Assembly (NCBI RefSeq): GCF_910592395.1
Contig: NC_088309.1
Location: 11,224,501 to 11,288,500 of the forward strand
From: Lineus longissimus
Lineage: Eukaryota > Nemertea > Pilidiophora > Heteronemertea > Lineidae
Direction: 5' to 3'
Length of the DNA: 64,000 nucleotides
Shown: piece after piece, positions 1 through 12,830 of the stretch
Position numbering within the stretch: position 1 is the stretch's first letter
Layout: each line of letters starts with the position of its first letter
Made by a program: the position numbers and the translations under genes
Notes under the pieces: model-generated
What the model was told of the DNA's origin: nothing
Databases searched by the model: none
Seen by the model: only the letters and a program-made list of their open reading frames with translations

Positions 1-3000
1 GGATTCTCGAGAGTACAGATAACTTCGATGGGTATATGAGGAAGTTAGGTAAGAATGGTTGATTTATTTGCAAATGATACAAAAATCTGTTTTTCCACCC
101 AGTCCCATGCATGATGCAGGTGCTTGTCACATGTGCGGCATTCACAATGCCTGGCACATTGCCAACATTCAAGTCCTGGAGTTGTTCTCTTCTATTTCTA
201 ATCCATCTAAACCACAACATGATGTCGTCACTGTGCATAGCTTTGGTACCTGCTACGGCGTTCATCATGACAACTTGACGTAGGCCAACTGGACGAACAA
301 AAATCGAAGACAACATGATGACAGATGATGAACTAGCGGAGGGATTGATTCATTTTTGTCTGGAATAAATAAACAAAAAATATTTGGAACTTGTCTTCTA
401 TTTTACATAAATAATGTAGCCATTACGAACGTTGCACGATATTTAATCATCGTGGGAAGATTTTGTGTATTGATGGGAATTGTCATGACCATGTAACTGA
501 AGAATGCGTAACAATGTGATGCAATTTACACTTGCACTTGCACTGTTGCAGTCAAAAAGTCCCCTTGTGTTGGTTTGTTCTTCTTTTATGATTTTGATGA
601 TATAACCTACACAAATGTAGCCTCAAATTCTAAAAAATATGAAAACTACAAAAATTGCCCTTGCAATAATTACAATTGCAGGTGCACTCCTCGAAACTCG
701 TGCACTGTGATAACTAATATGGTTACCAAACAACAAATTGTTCACACTGCCAAAAACATGCTGGTTTTTCTAATTGAAGTTAGGGAAGGGCAGGTGTGAG
801 CTTGGGGGTCAGACTTGTAGTCTCCATATACCACCAATTGGGTTATGTTTGTCTACAGAAGAGACACTTATTGTTCACTTTGCAGAGATGTGGAGCACAC
901 GTGAGTAGGATTCAGTTGGAAGTTTCACTATACAAGACTTAAAATAGAACACCATGGTCACAATGATGACTCAGTTCAGTGGCCTCCCTCCATAAATAGC
1001 TCTCACTCTCAGGCTATTGCATTGAATTGAATTGAATGATCAGGATTACATGATTATACATTCTCAAAAGCTATGTAATGCTCTCAGTCTTATGTAAGCA
1101 ACCCACTCAATTTTTTTGTGTGCCGAGTTATTTTTGCCTCATAAAATTCTTTCTTGTTTTTCCAACATTTTGAGTCGCCTTGCCTCCACCATCCTGACTC
1201 AATCTCATGCGTTTGCCACTATCAAAACCTTGCGGGTCAAGATGTGCCTCCATGCACAAAATCATACTTATGTACCTTATATAGTTCTCGAATCATATTC
1301 CACAATAAAATTGTTCACAGCCCTTTGATTAATGGTATGTTGTCCCTAAACTGTTGATGCCAGCCATGTTCTGCTAACCAGAAGACTGTTCTGTTCTTCT
1401 TTCGGGTGAGGGGGGGGCTGTCTGGTGGTGGTGGTGGGGAGGGGGGAATCCCTGGTGGTGGTGGGGGGGAATCCCTGGTGGTGGTGGGGGGGAATCCATT
1501 GATAGATGAAACATGGCTTGTTTTGCTTCAAGTATTAAATTTTGAAATGCTCACTTAAAAAATTACATTATTACTACATAAAGCAATTTCATGGTGACCT
1601 CTGCATTTCCAAAACAGGTGTGAACTTCATTATGCGAAAGCTTGGCAACCTGGCGAAACCCACCCAAGAGATCAAGGTCAACGATGAGGGAGAAATTTAC
1701 ATCAAAACAATCACTAGTAGCACCATCGGTAAATGGTCGGAGCTCACTTTCAAATTGGACCAGGAGTTTGATGAAAAGACAATAGATGGGAGACAAGTCA
1801 AGGTGAGGGATTTTTTTCCCCCCTCCCCATCCCCCCAAATCCCCTTCAATTCCAACAGATGTGACATATTTTTTTTAAAGTGTCACCATGGTTCTGAGAG
1901 ATACATGTATTTTCACTGGTCGTGGCAATGTGATGAAAATGAAATGCACTGCAGTTTTATAGACTAAAGAAATATTGATTTAGCCCCGAGATGAATGATG
2001 ATATTGTTCCAGATTGATTTAACCCTGTTTACACTTGCACAGCATTCCACGGTGTCATGAACTGTTTTTGTAAGCTCACTTCCAAGTATCAAGTACCAGA
2101 CAAGTGCCAGGAGTGGAAGTGCTTCGAATGTCTCAAGTGACATTGTTATTTTGATGACCACATTCTTTCTACAAGTACAGTCTAGATTTTAGAGGTTACA
2201 GTTGTGATGATGAACTCTAGGAAGCCTCCTAGACACCATATCCAAAAGTATTACCACCTACCGGTCAATTTTGCAAAAAATATAATTCAAACTGCATTTA
2301 AAAAGCAATTTTTGTGTCGTCCTCCCAAAGGAAAATGGCTAGATGTGTTGTCTTAAAAACTTCTTTTCTCGTAACAACTTATATTTTTTCATAATGCTAC
2401 CGTATATGAACTCCTTTTACCCCAAAAAGGGACTTACTCATTTTGCTGTATGGGTCACAATCGCATAATTTTCAGACTGACAGAGCAGAATTATAGGAAT
2501 GCTATGTCTGTGTAACAAAACAAAGCTATTTCTTCATATTTGTCTGGTAAAAAAGGAAAGGTTTAAGAAATATCTTCTTATCTAAATCATGTCAACCTTT
2601 CAGAGTTTGGTGACAAAGGAAGAAGAGGATTTTGTCCACACCCAGAATCCTTCAAATGGTGGACCAAAGACTATCATCAGAAGGCGTATTGAGGATGGAA
2701 AATACATTATGGTAAGATTGCTTGAAAAAGACAATTGGATTTTGGAACATGAAAACCAGTGAGATGTACAGTCACTCACTCACCCACTCCGTAACTTGAC
2801 ATTTTTATGTCAACTGGGCCACCACATCTCACCAGCCCTTATGGTCCTGAGCTGCCAGTGTAAACACGTCTCTTACAACTCCAGCATGGATATTCTTCTG
2901 GCAAAAGATTCATTTATTCTGTATCTTTAGAGTGATTAATTCTTGCAACTACTTGCTTCTTTCATCTGTTCAACAACAAATTCTTTCACGAAAAAAATCC

Positions 3001-3174
3001 GGACATCAGCTAGATCCTTGATAGTGGACACTGTGCCAAGACATGTGTAAGACTGCCCAGAATATTTCTTTACCTTTGTTCATCTTCATCAAGAGTTTGT
3101 CTCACTTCTTTCAGAAACTCGAATGTGACGGCGAAGTTTGCACGCGAACGTATGTGAAGTCCAAGGCTGCGTAA
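1..3174 (+). CDS. Fatty-acid-binding protein (iLBP/FABP family), 5' end truncated by the window
   Basis: FABPs are small cytosolic beta-barrels that carry fatty acids and other lipids. Coding exons are 1-48 (partial), 1618-1802, 2604-2711 and 3115-3174 (stop TAA at 3172). All junctions are GT/AG and phases agree, giving at least 131 residues; the family usually has about 132. Only the extreme N-terminus is missing. The first exon ends in NFDGYMRKLG and continues as VNFIMRKLGN, the usual exon 1/2 join of FABPs. Exon 2 carries KPTQEI and FKLDQEFDE, exon 3 ends EDGKYIM, and exon 4 has CTRTY, the Arg-x-Tyr pair that binds the fatty-acid carboxylate. The four-exon layout is the ancestral one for the family. 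Which FABP subtype it is cannot be said. An AATAAA at 3586-3591 is a possible polyadenylation signal. Confidence 0.93.
1405..1500. repeat. G/GGT-rich low-complexity tandem repeat in FABP intron 1
   Basis: A G-rich stretch in which a ~25-bp unit (GGGAATCCCTGGTGGTGGTG plus a G run) is repeated about three times. It lies about 120 bp before FABP exon 2. The long G runs on the + (RNA) strand could form G-quadruplexes in the pre-mRNA; that is inference. Confidence 0.7.
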
Positions 3175-4721
3175 AGCGCCCTTATATGGAAATTTGCTCT
3201 CTAGTCTATGGAGAAACACGATAGTCATTGGCTAGACGACTATTATCACTGGGATATATAATTTGATGAACGTTATTTTATCTTGCTTCAAGTACTTTAC
3301 ATGTAATGTATCTTCAGATGTACATCGTTACCTATGAGATTTCATTGTAGCTTAATACTGGTACGCCTTTATCTCTTTTGATAAGCCTGCAGACTCTACT
3401 GGGGGAAAGCTTCTGCAGTGCTATTGTACTCAAGAAAGCAATTGATGATTTGAAGTACAAGAAACCGTTAACGCGCTCTTCTGGTGAAATCAAATTCTTG
3501 GAACCATTTTGTTCATCAGACTGCCCTCTATTGTCCAAAATCGAAAGCACAGCTGTATGTGGTAAATTACCACATAAATAACATAAATAAAGCAATAGGC
3601 CATCGGAGACAAGACCACAATTGATTTTTTACGCCTTTTAGCAGTTAAATTGTCAATGTTTGACCGCGACGCATCAAATACTGCGTGGGGTTGTGAATCT
3701 GAAATTTAGATTATGTTATTCCGGACAGTCGGGCAAGTAAATGGTGAAAAATAAACTGGTAGTTGACCACGGAAATTTTTTGATAATCGACAAATTAGAC
3801 AGACTTTGATATTTCCACTCTTTTCAGCCAACTGGCAGAAAAAACTCAAAACACGCCCCCTCTCTATTACCCAATTAGCAAAATTCGATATTAATTTTTT
3901 CATCAAATAATTTCTTTATATCTGTAGACTTGCCACAGCAAATATTTTTTCAATACCTCTCCAAATATGTACTTGAGAGTTAAAAACATGCACTCGTCTA
4001 ATTGATAGGCCTCGACCCTCCAACCTATGAATATTCATTAGTGGTCTTGTCTCATCAACACTGCAATATCTCTGTGTAAGAACCCACGTATTGAAGTTTT
4101 GAAGCCAAATGTTTGTGAAATTGCTCCTCTTTTTTTGGCTCATTCTTGTATCTGCTCAATGTTTAAACCAAAGTCTGGCTTTGCCTGTCTGTTTTTCAAT
4201 CTTACAACCTGCTGACTCTGTTTGCCTTTTGTAGTGATGTACTTGATCTCTAGTTTTGCTAAAAAGTGCATCTTACTATAAAACGAGTGGACATGTACTT
4301 TTGCCAATATTGTATCATTGAGTTTCTGTGTATTGGTCGGTGCGTCCAAAAAAATCTGGTCAGTAAATTCAACGCATTGGGGCATCCTCATTTGGTGGAC
4401 CATAAAAATGACCAAGTAAAATTGGAATATATTCGGCATCCTTACATACCAGACTTTGATAGCTTTTTAAAGTATGTTTTTTTTGTTCGCTCTGATTGGG
4501 TGCAATGCAAAGGTTTTTTTAGACCAATGTTACTGTGTAAATTCAGATTGGTACTACATGTATTGTATGATATTTGCTCACTGAGTCTGAGAAGTCATTT
4601 TATAGATTTAAAGTATAAAACCCACTTTCTTTCACTGAGAAGTCATTGAGATTTATACAAATAAAATTCACTTTCATCTCGACAGTATTTTTAAAATGGA
4701 TACACCACCAGTCTTGTTTGG
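3175..4721. other. FABP 3' region and intergenic DNA, no gene seen
   Basis: AT-rich sequence after the FABP stop. It probably holds the 3'UTR up to about 3600. Short open frames on both strands have no family resemblance or splice structure. Nothing else recognised. Confidence 0.5.
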
Positions 4722-5023
4722 AAGTGTTCTTGTTTTACAAGTGTTCTTGTTTTACAAGTGTTCTTGTTTTACAAGTGTTCTTGTTTTACAAGTGTTCTTG
4801 TTTTACAAGTGTTCTTGTTTTACAAGTGTTCTTGTTTTACAAGTGTTCTTGTTTTACAAGTGTTCTTGTTTTACAAGTGTTCTTGTTTTACAAGTGTTCT
4901 TGTTTTACAAGTGTTCTTGTTTTACAAGTGTTCTTGTTTTACAAGTGTTCTTGTTTTACAAGTGTTCTTGTTTTACAAGTGTTCTTGTTTTACAAGTGTT
5001 CTTGTTTTACAAGTGTTCTTGTT
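4722..5023. repeat. 17-bp tandem minisatellite, about 17.8 nearly perfect copies
   Basis: The unit TGTTCTTGTTTTACAAG is repeated with almost no divergence. Each unit contains the inverted pair CTTGT-TTT-ACAAG, so single strands could form a ladder of small hairpins. Because 17 is not a multiple of three and the unit has no stop in any forward frame, all three + frames stay open; the apparent cysteine/phenylalanine-rich proteins are repeat artefacts. The near identity suggests recent expansion. Confidence 0.95.
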
Positions 5024-5957
5024 GCAAAATCCTTTTGGTGCTAAAGCACAAGAATTCTCCCACCTTCACACGCCATCGTTTTACATAAAATGTTGTACAC
5101 CAAATTTGTAAATGTGATAATGTGTCATGCGAAATTATACCGCTATGTTGGGAAGTTAGGACCTCTCATTCAGTGGTAAAACTGTTGTTGCATTTATTTT
5201 TGATCTGTTGTAAGACCATGTATTAATAAACCTGTTATAACCTTGCAAGCAATAACAACGTTATCTAAAAGAATCTCTTAATACGTACAACTGAGTTGAA
5301 ATCGGATCTGTGGAGATCTTAAAATTCATGTTGAATCTGTTGCCTGGAAGTTTTAAAAAAGAACTCAAGGGCAACCCACAGTCAACATCTGTTTGCCACG
5401 AGGTTCTGTCTGGGTCACTCAGCAACTGTACGAATACTACCAAAATCAAATCTCAACGACAATGTATTCGCATTGCAGTTGGGTGTTTTTGTGTTGAAGA
5501 CATCGAGAATCCCATCAAAATGGATGTGTAATACAATTCAATTTGTACCTTTTTGGCCAGGGTAGCACAAAGATCAGTGTGAAAGGACCTGAAACGTAAA
5601 AGCAAACAAGCACATGGCCAGAACTGATAGTACCAATAGTACCAAGAGTTAATAAAGACATCTTAATATTAATTCTTGATAGTATTAAATGATTTTGTAA
5701 CATTTACAGTAAAGGTGCTATATTCACCGAGTCATTTCCTGATTTTTAGCTCTGCATTTTCGTTCATGTACATGTTGTTTTTTTAAATTGACAGTGTTCT
5801 TACTATCCAAGAAGTATCATCCAGTCTGCTCCTCACTCTCAGTCTCAATTTCATGATTATTTCCACTTTCACTTTCAGTGTAAAAACTGCCAAATTCTAA
5901 AATCTTTACTTCACATTCTGCATGGTGGATGACGGTATCGGTATGCCTTTAAAAAAA
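5024..5957. other. Intergenic DNA, nothing recognised
   Basis: No supported gene, RNA or repeat boundary was seen. The only open frames are short and composition-driven. Confidence 0.4.
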
Positions 5958-6114
5958 CAGTAGAACCTCTTTATTAGGGACACCCTTGGGATTAACAATG
6001 CTGTCCTTTATAGAAAGGTGTCTTGATTAGAGAGGTAAAATGAAAGCAACCAATTTGGGACCAAAACTATTGTCCTTGATAGAGAGGGTGACCTTAATAG
6101 AGAAGTGTCCACTG
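5958..6114. mobile_element. Palindromic TA-type MITE (CAGTRGAACC family)
   Basis: Starts CAGTAGAACC and ends TCCACTG followed by TA. It contains the family signature of repeated CTCTCTATTAAGGACA-like blocks in both orientations. The left TA of the target duplication is not preserved. Non-autonomous; no coding capacity. Confidence 0.75.
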
Positions 6115-6321
6115 TACGTGATACTAGAGAGTAAATTATTACTTGAAAGAAAGACAAAAGACTGGTTCCTTCTGAAGGATGTAAGGCCACAGATTCCTTA
6201 TTTTCATTGCATTATATTGCTCTAGAACTGTTTAAAGAGCGCCTTGCCCTTGTTTCTATTGTGTTGCAAAGGTATAAACCGATACCTTGATCCACATTGT
6301 TCATACTGCCAAAACATGTAG

Positions 6322-6486
6322 GGCCGAATTTACGAAGGGTGTTTAAGAGTTAGACGCGTGTAAATTCTACATAATCAGTTTCAGGGCCTAATGCGGTTTT
6401 CATGAAGAAACCCTGCAAGGCCCTGACTCTGTCTATTCAGACATTAAACGCTGTTTTAAGCTAAACACCCTTTGTAAATTCGGCCC
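6322..6486. mobile_element. Short inverted-repeat element (MITE), 165 bp
   Basis: The ends are GGGCCGAATTTACGAAGGGT and the near reverse complement ACCCTTTGTAAATTCGGCCC. Inverted similarity continues inward for over 25 bp. The trinucleotide GTA flanks both sides and may be the target duplication. No ORF. Confidence 0.7.
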
Positions 6487-6831
6487 GTAGTTTTTTCTTC
6501 ATTAAACAAGTCAAAGATGGACTAGAGCATGTATATACTAAGTGACACAAAAAATATTCTGCACTTTTAATCTTGATCTCATTAATACCTGCATTAGTTA
6601 TTGCGCAATTGAAGCATTTACGATTTTCATCAGTTCTGCAGCTGAGAAAGTTTTATTGCACGAATCAAACTCTCGGACCACGGTATAAATAAACTAACAA
6701 GATCAAGCAAACTGGAAACCAAAAGTAGTGTATTGGTCTTACAAACTGTACATACACATGACATATACAAGGATTATAAGATTTAAGTTCTGCTAAGAAG
6801 TCGAAGTTCTTTATTTTGAACTTATTTGGGC

Positions 6832-7131
6832 TGTCTATGTAGTATGTAGCGTACAAACACAACCTGCATGTATCAATGTGGGCAAATTAATATGACCTCC
6901 ACTAGAACTGTCATGATGTATTACAATAAAGTAATTGCGAATACGCATGTAAATGGTATCAATTTATCTGAAATAATCAGCAGTTAAATAGTTACTATTT
7001 AAGACTAAATGGAATATGTGATACATGTATGTAGGCTACACGACCCCCATGTTTATACACATAAATCCACTTTTTGGACAATGATGGCATAATCTCCCTA
7101 TTAAGGACGCAATAGAGAGGTTGCACTGTAT
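6832..7131 (-). repeat. Dispersed repeat related to 31985-32253, ending in a MITE terminus
   Basis: The segment around 6832-7100 reappears in inverted orientation at about 31985-32253, including GTAGCGTACAAACACAACCTGC-like and CACTTTTTGGACAATGATGG-like stretches. Its right end, GAGAGGTTGCACTGTA, is the terminus of the TA-type MITE family. It may be a 5'-truncated copy of a longer member of that family. Confidence 0.6.
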
Positions 7132-7216
7132 ATTATATTTTTTGTGTCACCTAGTACAAGGGAATATATCTTGATTGTCTTGGTGATAAAAAGAGTTACC
7201 TGCCTCCTGTCTCTGG

Positions 7217-8337
7217 TTTTTAGCTCACCTCTTAGCAGAGGTGAGCTTATCCCATACCGTGGCGTCCGTCGTCCGTCGTCGTCGTCGTCGTCCGTCGTCG
7301 TCCGTCGTCCGTTAGCAGGGCACGTTTCGTAACTGTTAGAGCTATTGAGTTGAAACTTGGTACACATGTACCCTTATGTAATGACACCTTGGAGACTAAG
7401 TTTCGGTCCGATTCGTTTCATGGTTTGGCCACCAGGGGGCCAAACGTTAAAAGTGAAAATATGCAATATCTCCCTTAATAGTAGTCGGGAAATTTTGAAA
7501 AAAATATGGTAGGTACTTCTAGCAAAGGTGCATCATATATCCTCCGGGTTTTTGATTTGACCTCCTTTTCAAGGTCACAGAGGTCAAATGGTGTAAATTG
7601 GTCGTTAGGATGTAACGATGGCACGTTTCTAAACTACAATGACTATTGATACCAAATTTGGTACACATTTACCCCTTAGTCAGGTGATCTCAGGGACCGA
7701 AGTTTGGTCCAATATGATTCATTACTTGACCACCAGGGGGCAAAATCCAAAAACCTTAAAAATGCGATTATTCCTTAACTTCTTGCCCGATTGCCACCAA
7801 TTTGATATCATGGGTACATCTAACCACCATACAGTATATGTCACACAGGTTTATAATTTGACCTTCTTGTCAAGGTCACAGAGGTCAAATGGCGTAAATT
7901 CGCCGTCAGGCCGTAACTATGGCACGTTTCTTAACAGCAATGACTATTGATCACAAATTAAGTACACATGTACCCCTTGGTCAGGTGATCTTAGGTACCG
8001 AAGTTTGGTGCAATCTGATTTGCCGTTTGGCCTCCAGGGAGGGGGCCAAATCCTAAATTCTTCAAAATGCCATTATTCCTAGCAATGACTTGCCCGATTG
8101 GCACCAATTTTATATCATAGGTACATCTAATTCTAACAACCATTCAATGTGTCACCCGGGTCTTCTTTGATTTGACCTACTTTTCAAGGTCACAGAGGTC
8201 GAATGTATTGTAAATTGGCCATTTTGGGGAAATCGTAATTGCTTGGACCTACATCAAACCTAACACTACATGACACAATACCATGCTCTTTATCCATCTT
8301 TCCTCCACATGAGGTGAGCACAATGGCCCTGGCCATT
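7217..8337 (-). mobile_element. Helentron/Helitron-like non-autonomous element, copy A
   Basis: Inverted relative to the copies at 17019, 42763 and 45165. In element orientation the 5' end is the hairpin AATGGCC-AG-GGCCATT. The 3' end is a 10-bp hairpin GCTCACCTCT/AGAGGTGAGC followed by TAAAAA. Inside are three ~300-bp core repeats, each ending in AAACGTGCC, and a GAC/GTC microsatellite near the 3' end (7260-7312). The terminal hairpin followed by CTAA resembles Helitron-type ends; there is no coding capacity. Family assignment is inference. Confidence 0.75.
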
Positions 8338-8974
8338 TTCCTTTGTATTTCTGGATACAAGATCTGCATGTTCATATGCCAATTCAGAATTAGTGACCTG
8401 ATATAATTGGGAGTATTTTTTTCGTATTTTTTATGCAGCACCATTTTTTACATGAATATTTCATCTGCTTGATGACCATAGCAATTTTAAAGATACATTC
8501 CGTTTTTTGGAGCAGAAGAAAAATCATGTTTGTTTTGTATTTGTTTTGTTGTAAACTAACAATCTGTTATAATCTCCATCAATTTGTTGAATGATGAGTT
8601 AGGGGCACAAAACTACCAATATTACTGACTAACATTATTCTATTTCTTACAGATTTGATCTGTAAAAGTCTGTTTCAACTGCATCACACGGGTACCCTAT
8701 TAAGTTGGCTCAATGAATTGTGTCGTGCAAACGAAATGTCAAACCCATTTTAAATTGTGGAATACTTTTTGTTCCATCATTTAAACCAGTCTTGTTTCTT
8801 TTGATTAGCAATATTTGATGAAGTGATTTGCTTAAATGTACTGTATGCCAGCTCTATAATAAAGCTATGGTACTGAAATATCTTTTCAATTCTCCTGTAC
8901 CTAGACATTTTTCGGCTGGACACACTGATCTACAACCCGCAGATAGATGGCAGCAAAACACAGTCAGCAGACTA
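8338..8974. other. Intergenic DNA left of the compound minisatellite
   Basis: AT-rich, no gene or repeat boundary recognised. An open frame from 8828 runs into the 57-bp repeat but has no family resemblance. Confidence 0.4.
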
Positions 8975-9300
8975 ATGGACATTCACACAACCAGACCATT
9001 CAGGGACAGTCCCACCTCATATCAAGAGACTATGGACATTGACACAACCAGACCATTCAGGGACAGTCCCACCTCATATCAAGAGACTATGGACATTGAC
9101 ACAACCAGACCATTCAGCGACAGTCCCACCCCATATCAAGAGACTATGGACATTGATACAACCAGATCATTCAGGGACAGTCCCACCCCATATCAAGAGA
9201 CTATGGACATTGACACAACCAGACCATTCGGGGACAGTCCCACCCCATATCAAGAGACTCATGCTACTCACACAATCAGACCATTCAGGGATAGTCATCA
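8975..9300. repeat. 57-bp minisatellite (type A), about six units
   Basis: Units begin at 8975, 9032, 9089, 9146 and 9203, with a diverged one after 9260. The 57-bp unit encodes, if read, the 19-residue repeat MDIDTTRPFRDSPTPYQET, open because 57 is a multiple of three. Further type-A blocks lie inside the 61-bp array near 10425-10555, 11165-11245, 11430-11560, 11885-11960 and 12210-12290. This suggests a higher-order arrangement. Nothing indicates a real gene. Confidence 0.85.
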
Positions 9301-12300
9301 CTTTTTAAAAGTTATCCCCACTGTCCTTCAGACGCCTGGAGATCCAGTAAATCACGATGTGCCGTCTCCCCAAATATCCCCTCTGTCCTTAAGTCGCCTG
9401 GCGATTCAGTACACACGATGTGCCGTCTCCCCAAATATCCCCACTGTCCATAAGTCGCCTGGCGATTCAGTACACACGATGTGCCGTCTCCCCAAACATC
9501 CCCACTGTCCTTCAGTCGCCTGGAGATCCAGTAAACACGACGTGCCGTCTCCCCAAACATCCCCACTGTCCTTCAGTCGCCTGGAGATCCAGTAAACACG
9601 ATGTGCCGTCTCCCCAAACATCCCCACTGTCCTTCAGTCGCCTGGAGATCCAGTAAACACGACGTGCCGTCTCCCCAAACATCCCCACTGTCCTTCAGTC
9701 GCCTGGAGATCCAGTAAACACGATGTGCCGTCTCCCCAAACATCCCCACTGTCCTTCAGTCGCCTGGAGATCCAGTAAACACGACGTGCCGTCTCCCCAA
9801 ACATCCCCACTGTCCTTCAGACGCCTGGAGATCCAGTAAACACGACGTGCCGTCTCCCCAAACATCCCCACTGTCCTTCAGTCGCCTGGAGATTCAATAC
9901 ACACGATGTGCCGTCTCCCCAAACATCCCCACTGTCCTTCAGACGCCTGGAGATCCAGTAAACACGATGTGCCGTCTCCCCAAACATCCCCACTGTCCTT
10001 CAGTCGCCTGGAGATCCAGTAAACACGATGTGCCGTCTCCCCAAACATCCCCACTGTCCTTCAGACGCCTGGAGATCCAGTAAATCACGATGTGCCGTCT
10101 CCCCAAATATCCCCACTGGCCTTAAGTCGCCTGGCGATTCAGTACACACGATGTGCCGTCTCCCCAAACAACCCCACTGTCCTTCAGTCGCCTGGAGATC
10201 CAGTAAACACGACGTGCCGTTTCCCCAAACAACCCCACTGTCCTTCAGTCGCCTGGAGATCCAGTAAACACGACGTGCCGTCTCCCCAAACATCCCCACT
10301 GTCCTTCAGTCGCCTGGAGATCCAGTAAAGACGATGTGCCGCCTCCCCAAACATCCTCACTGTCCTTCATTCGCCTGGAGATTCAGTACACACGATGTGC
10401 GTCTCCCAAAACATCCCCACTGTCAGGGACATTCTCACACCACAACAAGAGACTAGGGACATTGACGCAACCAGACCATTCAGGCAAAGTCTCACCCCAT
10501 ATCAAGAGACTCTGGAAAATGACACAACCAGACTATTCGGGAATAGTCATAACATTTTTTAGTCATCCCCACTGTCCTTCAGTCGCTTGGTGATCTAGTA
10601 CACATCTCTACTGTCCTTCAGTCGCCTGGAGATCCAGTACACAGATGTGCCACCTCCCCCAACATCTCTGCTGTCCTTCAGACGCCTGGAGATCCAGCAC
10701 ACACGATGTGCCGCCTCCCCAAAAATCCCTACTGTCCTTCAGACGCTTGGAGATCCATCACACAAGATGTGCCGTCAGCCACAAACATCTCCCCTGTACT
10801 TAAGTCGCCTGGAGATCCAGTACACAAGATGTACATTCTCCCCCAAACTTCCTCACTGTCCTTCAGACGCTTGGAGATCCAGCACACAAGATTTGACGTC
10901 TCCCCGAAACATCCCCACTGTCCTTCAGTCGCCTGGAGTTCCAGTACAAAATGTGCCATCAGCCCCAAACATCCCCACTGTCCTTCAGTCGCCTGGAGAT
11001 CCAGTACACAAGATGTGCCGTCTCCCCTAACATCCCCACTGTCCTTCAGACGCCTGGAGATCCAGTACACAGATGTGCCATCAGCCCCAAACATCCCCAC
11101 TGTCCTTTAGACGCCTTGATATCCAGTACACAAGATGTGCCGTCTCCTCAAACATCTCCACTGTCTGGGGCAGTTTCACACCATACCAAGAGACTCGGGA
11201 CATTGACACAACCAGACTATTGAGGGATAGTCATGACATTTTTGGCCATCCCCACTGTCTTTTAGACGCCTGGAGATCCATTACACAGATGTGCCGTCTC
11301 CCTAAACATCCCCACTGTCTTTTAGACGCCTGGAGATCCAGTACACAGATGTGCCGTCTCCCTAAACATCCCCACTGTCCTTCAGACGCCTGGAGATCCA
11401 GTACATACGACGTGCCGTCTCCCCAAACATCCAGTCTCACACCATACCAAGGGACTAGTAACATTGACACAACCAGACCATTCACGGACCATCTCACCCC
11501 ATATCAAGAGACTCTGGACATTGACAAAACCAGACTATTCAGGGATAGTCATCACTAGTCATCCCCACTGTCCTTCAGACGCCTGGAGATCCAGCACGCA
11601 GATGTGCCGCGTCCCCAAACATCTCTACTGCCCCTCAGACGCCTGGAGATCCAGTACACACGATTTGCCGTCTACCCGAAACAACCCCACTGTCCTTCAG
11701 TCACCTGGAGATCCAGTACACACGATGTGACGTCGCCCCAAACATCTCTACTGTCCTTCACACGCCTGGAGATCCAGTACACAAGATTTGCCGTCTCCCT
11801 GAAACATCCCCACTGTCCTTCAGTCGCCTGGAGATCCAGTACACACGATGTGCCGTCTCCCCAAACATCCCCACTGTCCGGGGCAGTTTCACACCATACC
11901 AAGAGATTCGGGACATTGACACAACCAGACCATTGAGGGATAGTCATGACATTTTTGGTCAACCCCACTGTCTTTTAGACGCCTGGAGATCCACTACACA
12001 CCATGTGCAGTCTCCCCAAACATCCCCGCTGTCCTCCAGTCGCCTGGAGAGCCAGTACATAGATGTGCCGCAGTCCCAAACATCCCCACTGTCCTTCAGA
12101 CGCCTGGAGATCCAGTGCACAGATGTGTCGTCTCCCCAAACATTCGCACTGTCCTTTAGACGCCTGGAGATCCAGTACACAGATGTGCCGTCTCCCCAAA
12201 CATCTCCACTGTTAGGGATAGTCTCACATCATACCAAGAGACTATGGACATTGACACAACCAGACCATTCAGGGATAGTCATCACTTTTTTTAGTCATCC

Positions 12301-12830
12301 CACTGTCCTTCTGACGCCTGGAGATCCAGTACACAGATGTGCCGTCTCCACAAACATCTCCACTGTCCTTCAGACGCTTGGAGATCCATCACACAAGATG
12401 TGCATTCTCCCCCAAACTTCCTCACCGAGCACACAAGATTTGCCGTCTGCCCCCAACATCTCCACTGTACCTCAGACGCCTGGAGATCCAGTAACCAGAT
12501 GTGCCATCAGCCCCAAACATCCCCACTGTCCTTCAGTCGCCTGGAGATCCAGTACACAAGATGTGCCGTCAGCCCCAAACATCTCCACTGTCCTTCAGTC
12601 ACCTGGAGATCCAGTTCACAAGATGTGCTGCTTCCCAAAACATTTATACCGTCCTTCAGGTTCCTGGAGATACAGTATAAGTGCTGTCACACTAAACAAT
12701 GCTGCCGTTCCCAGACGCCTGGAGATCCAGTACATGATATGTGCCGTCAGCCTCCCGTGCGTCAGCCTCAAACATCTCCACTGTCCTTCAGTCACCTGGA
12801 GATCGAGTACACAGGATGAGTTACATTCAA
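9301..12830. repeat. 61-bp minisatellite (type B), roughly 50 units with interspersed type-A blocks
   Basis: The unit contains CCCACTGTCCTTCAG, TCGCCTGGAGATCCAGTA and GTGCCGTCTCCCCAAACATC. Successive GTGCCG positions at 9481, 9542 and 9603 give a 61-bp period. Units near 9500-10300 are almost identical, while those after 10500 are more diverged and slightly variable in length. The unit is not a multiple of three, so the many apparent proteins here are frame-shifted readings of one repeat. Confidence 0.95.

Noticed and set aside
1542-1967. 141-residue + strand open frame
   Set aside because: Only the 1618-1802 part is real FABP exon 2; the rest reads into introns on both sides.
4646-5111. Three overlapping cysteine/phenylalanine-rich proteins of 117-132 residues
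   Set aside because: They are the three readings of the 17-bp tandem repeat, which has no stop in any forward frame.
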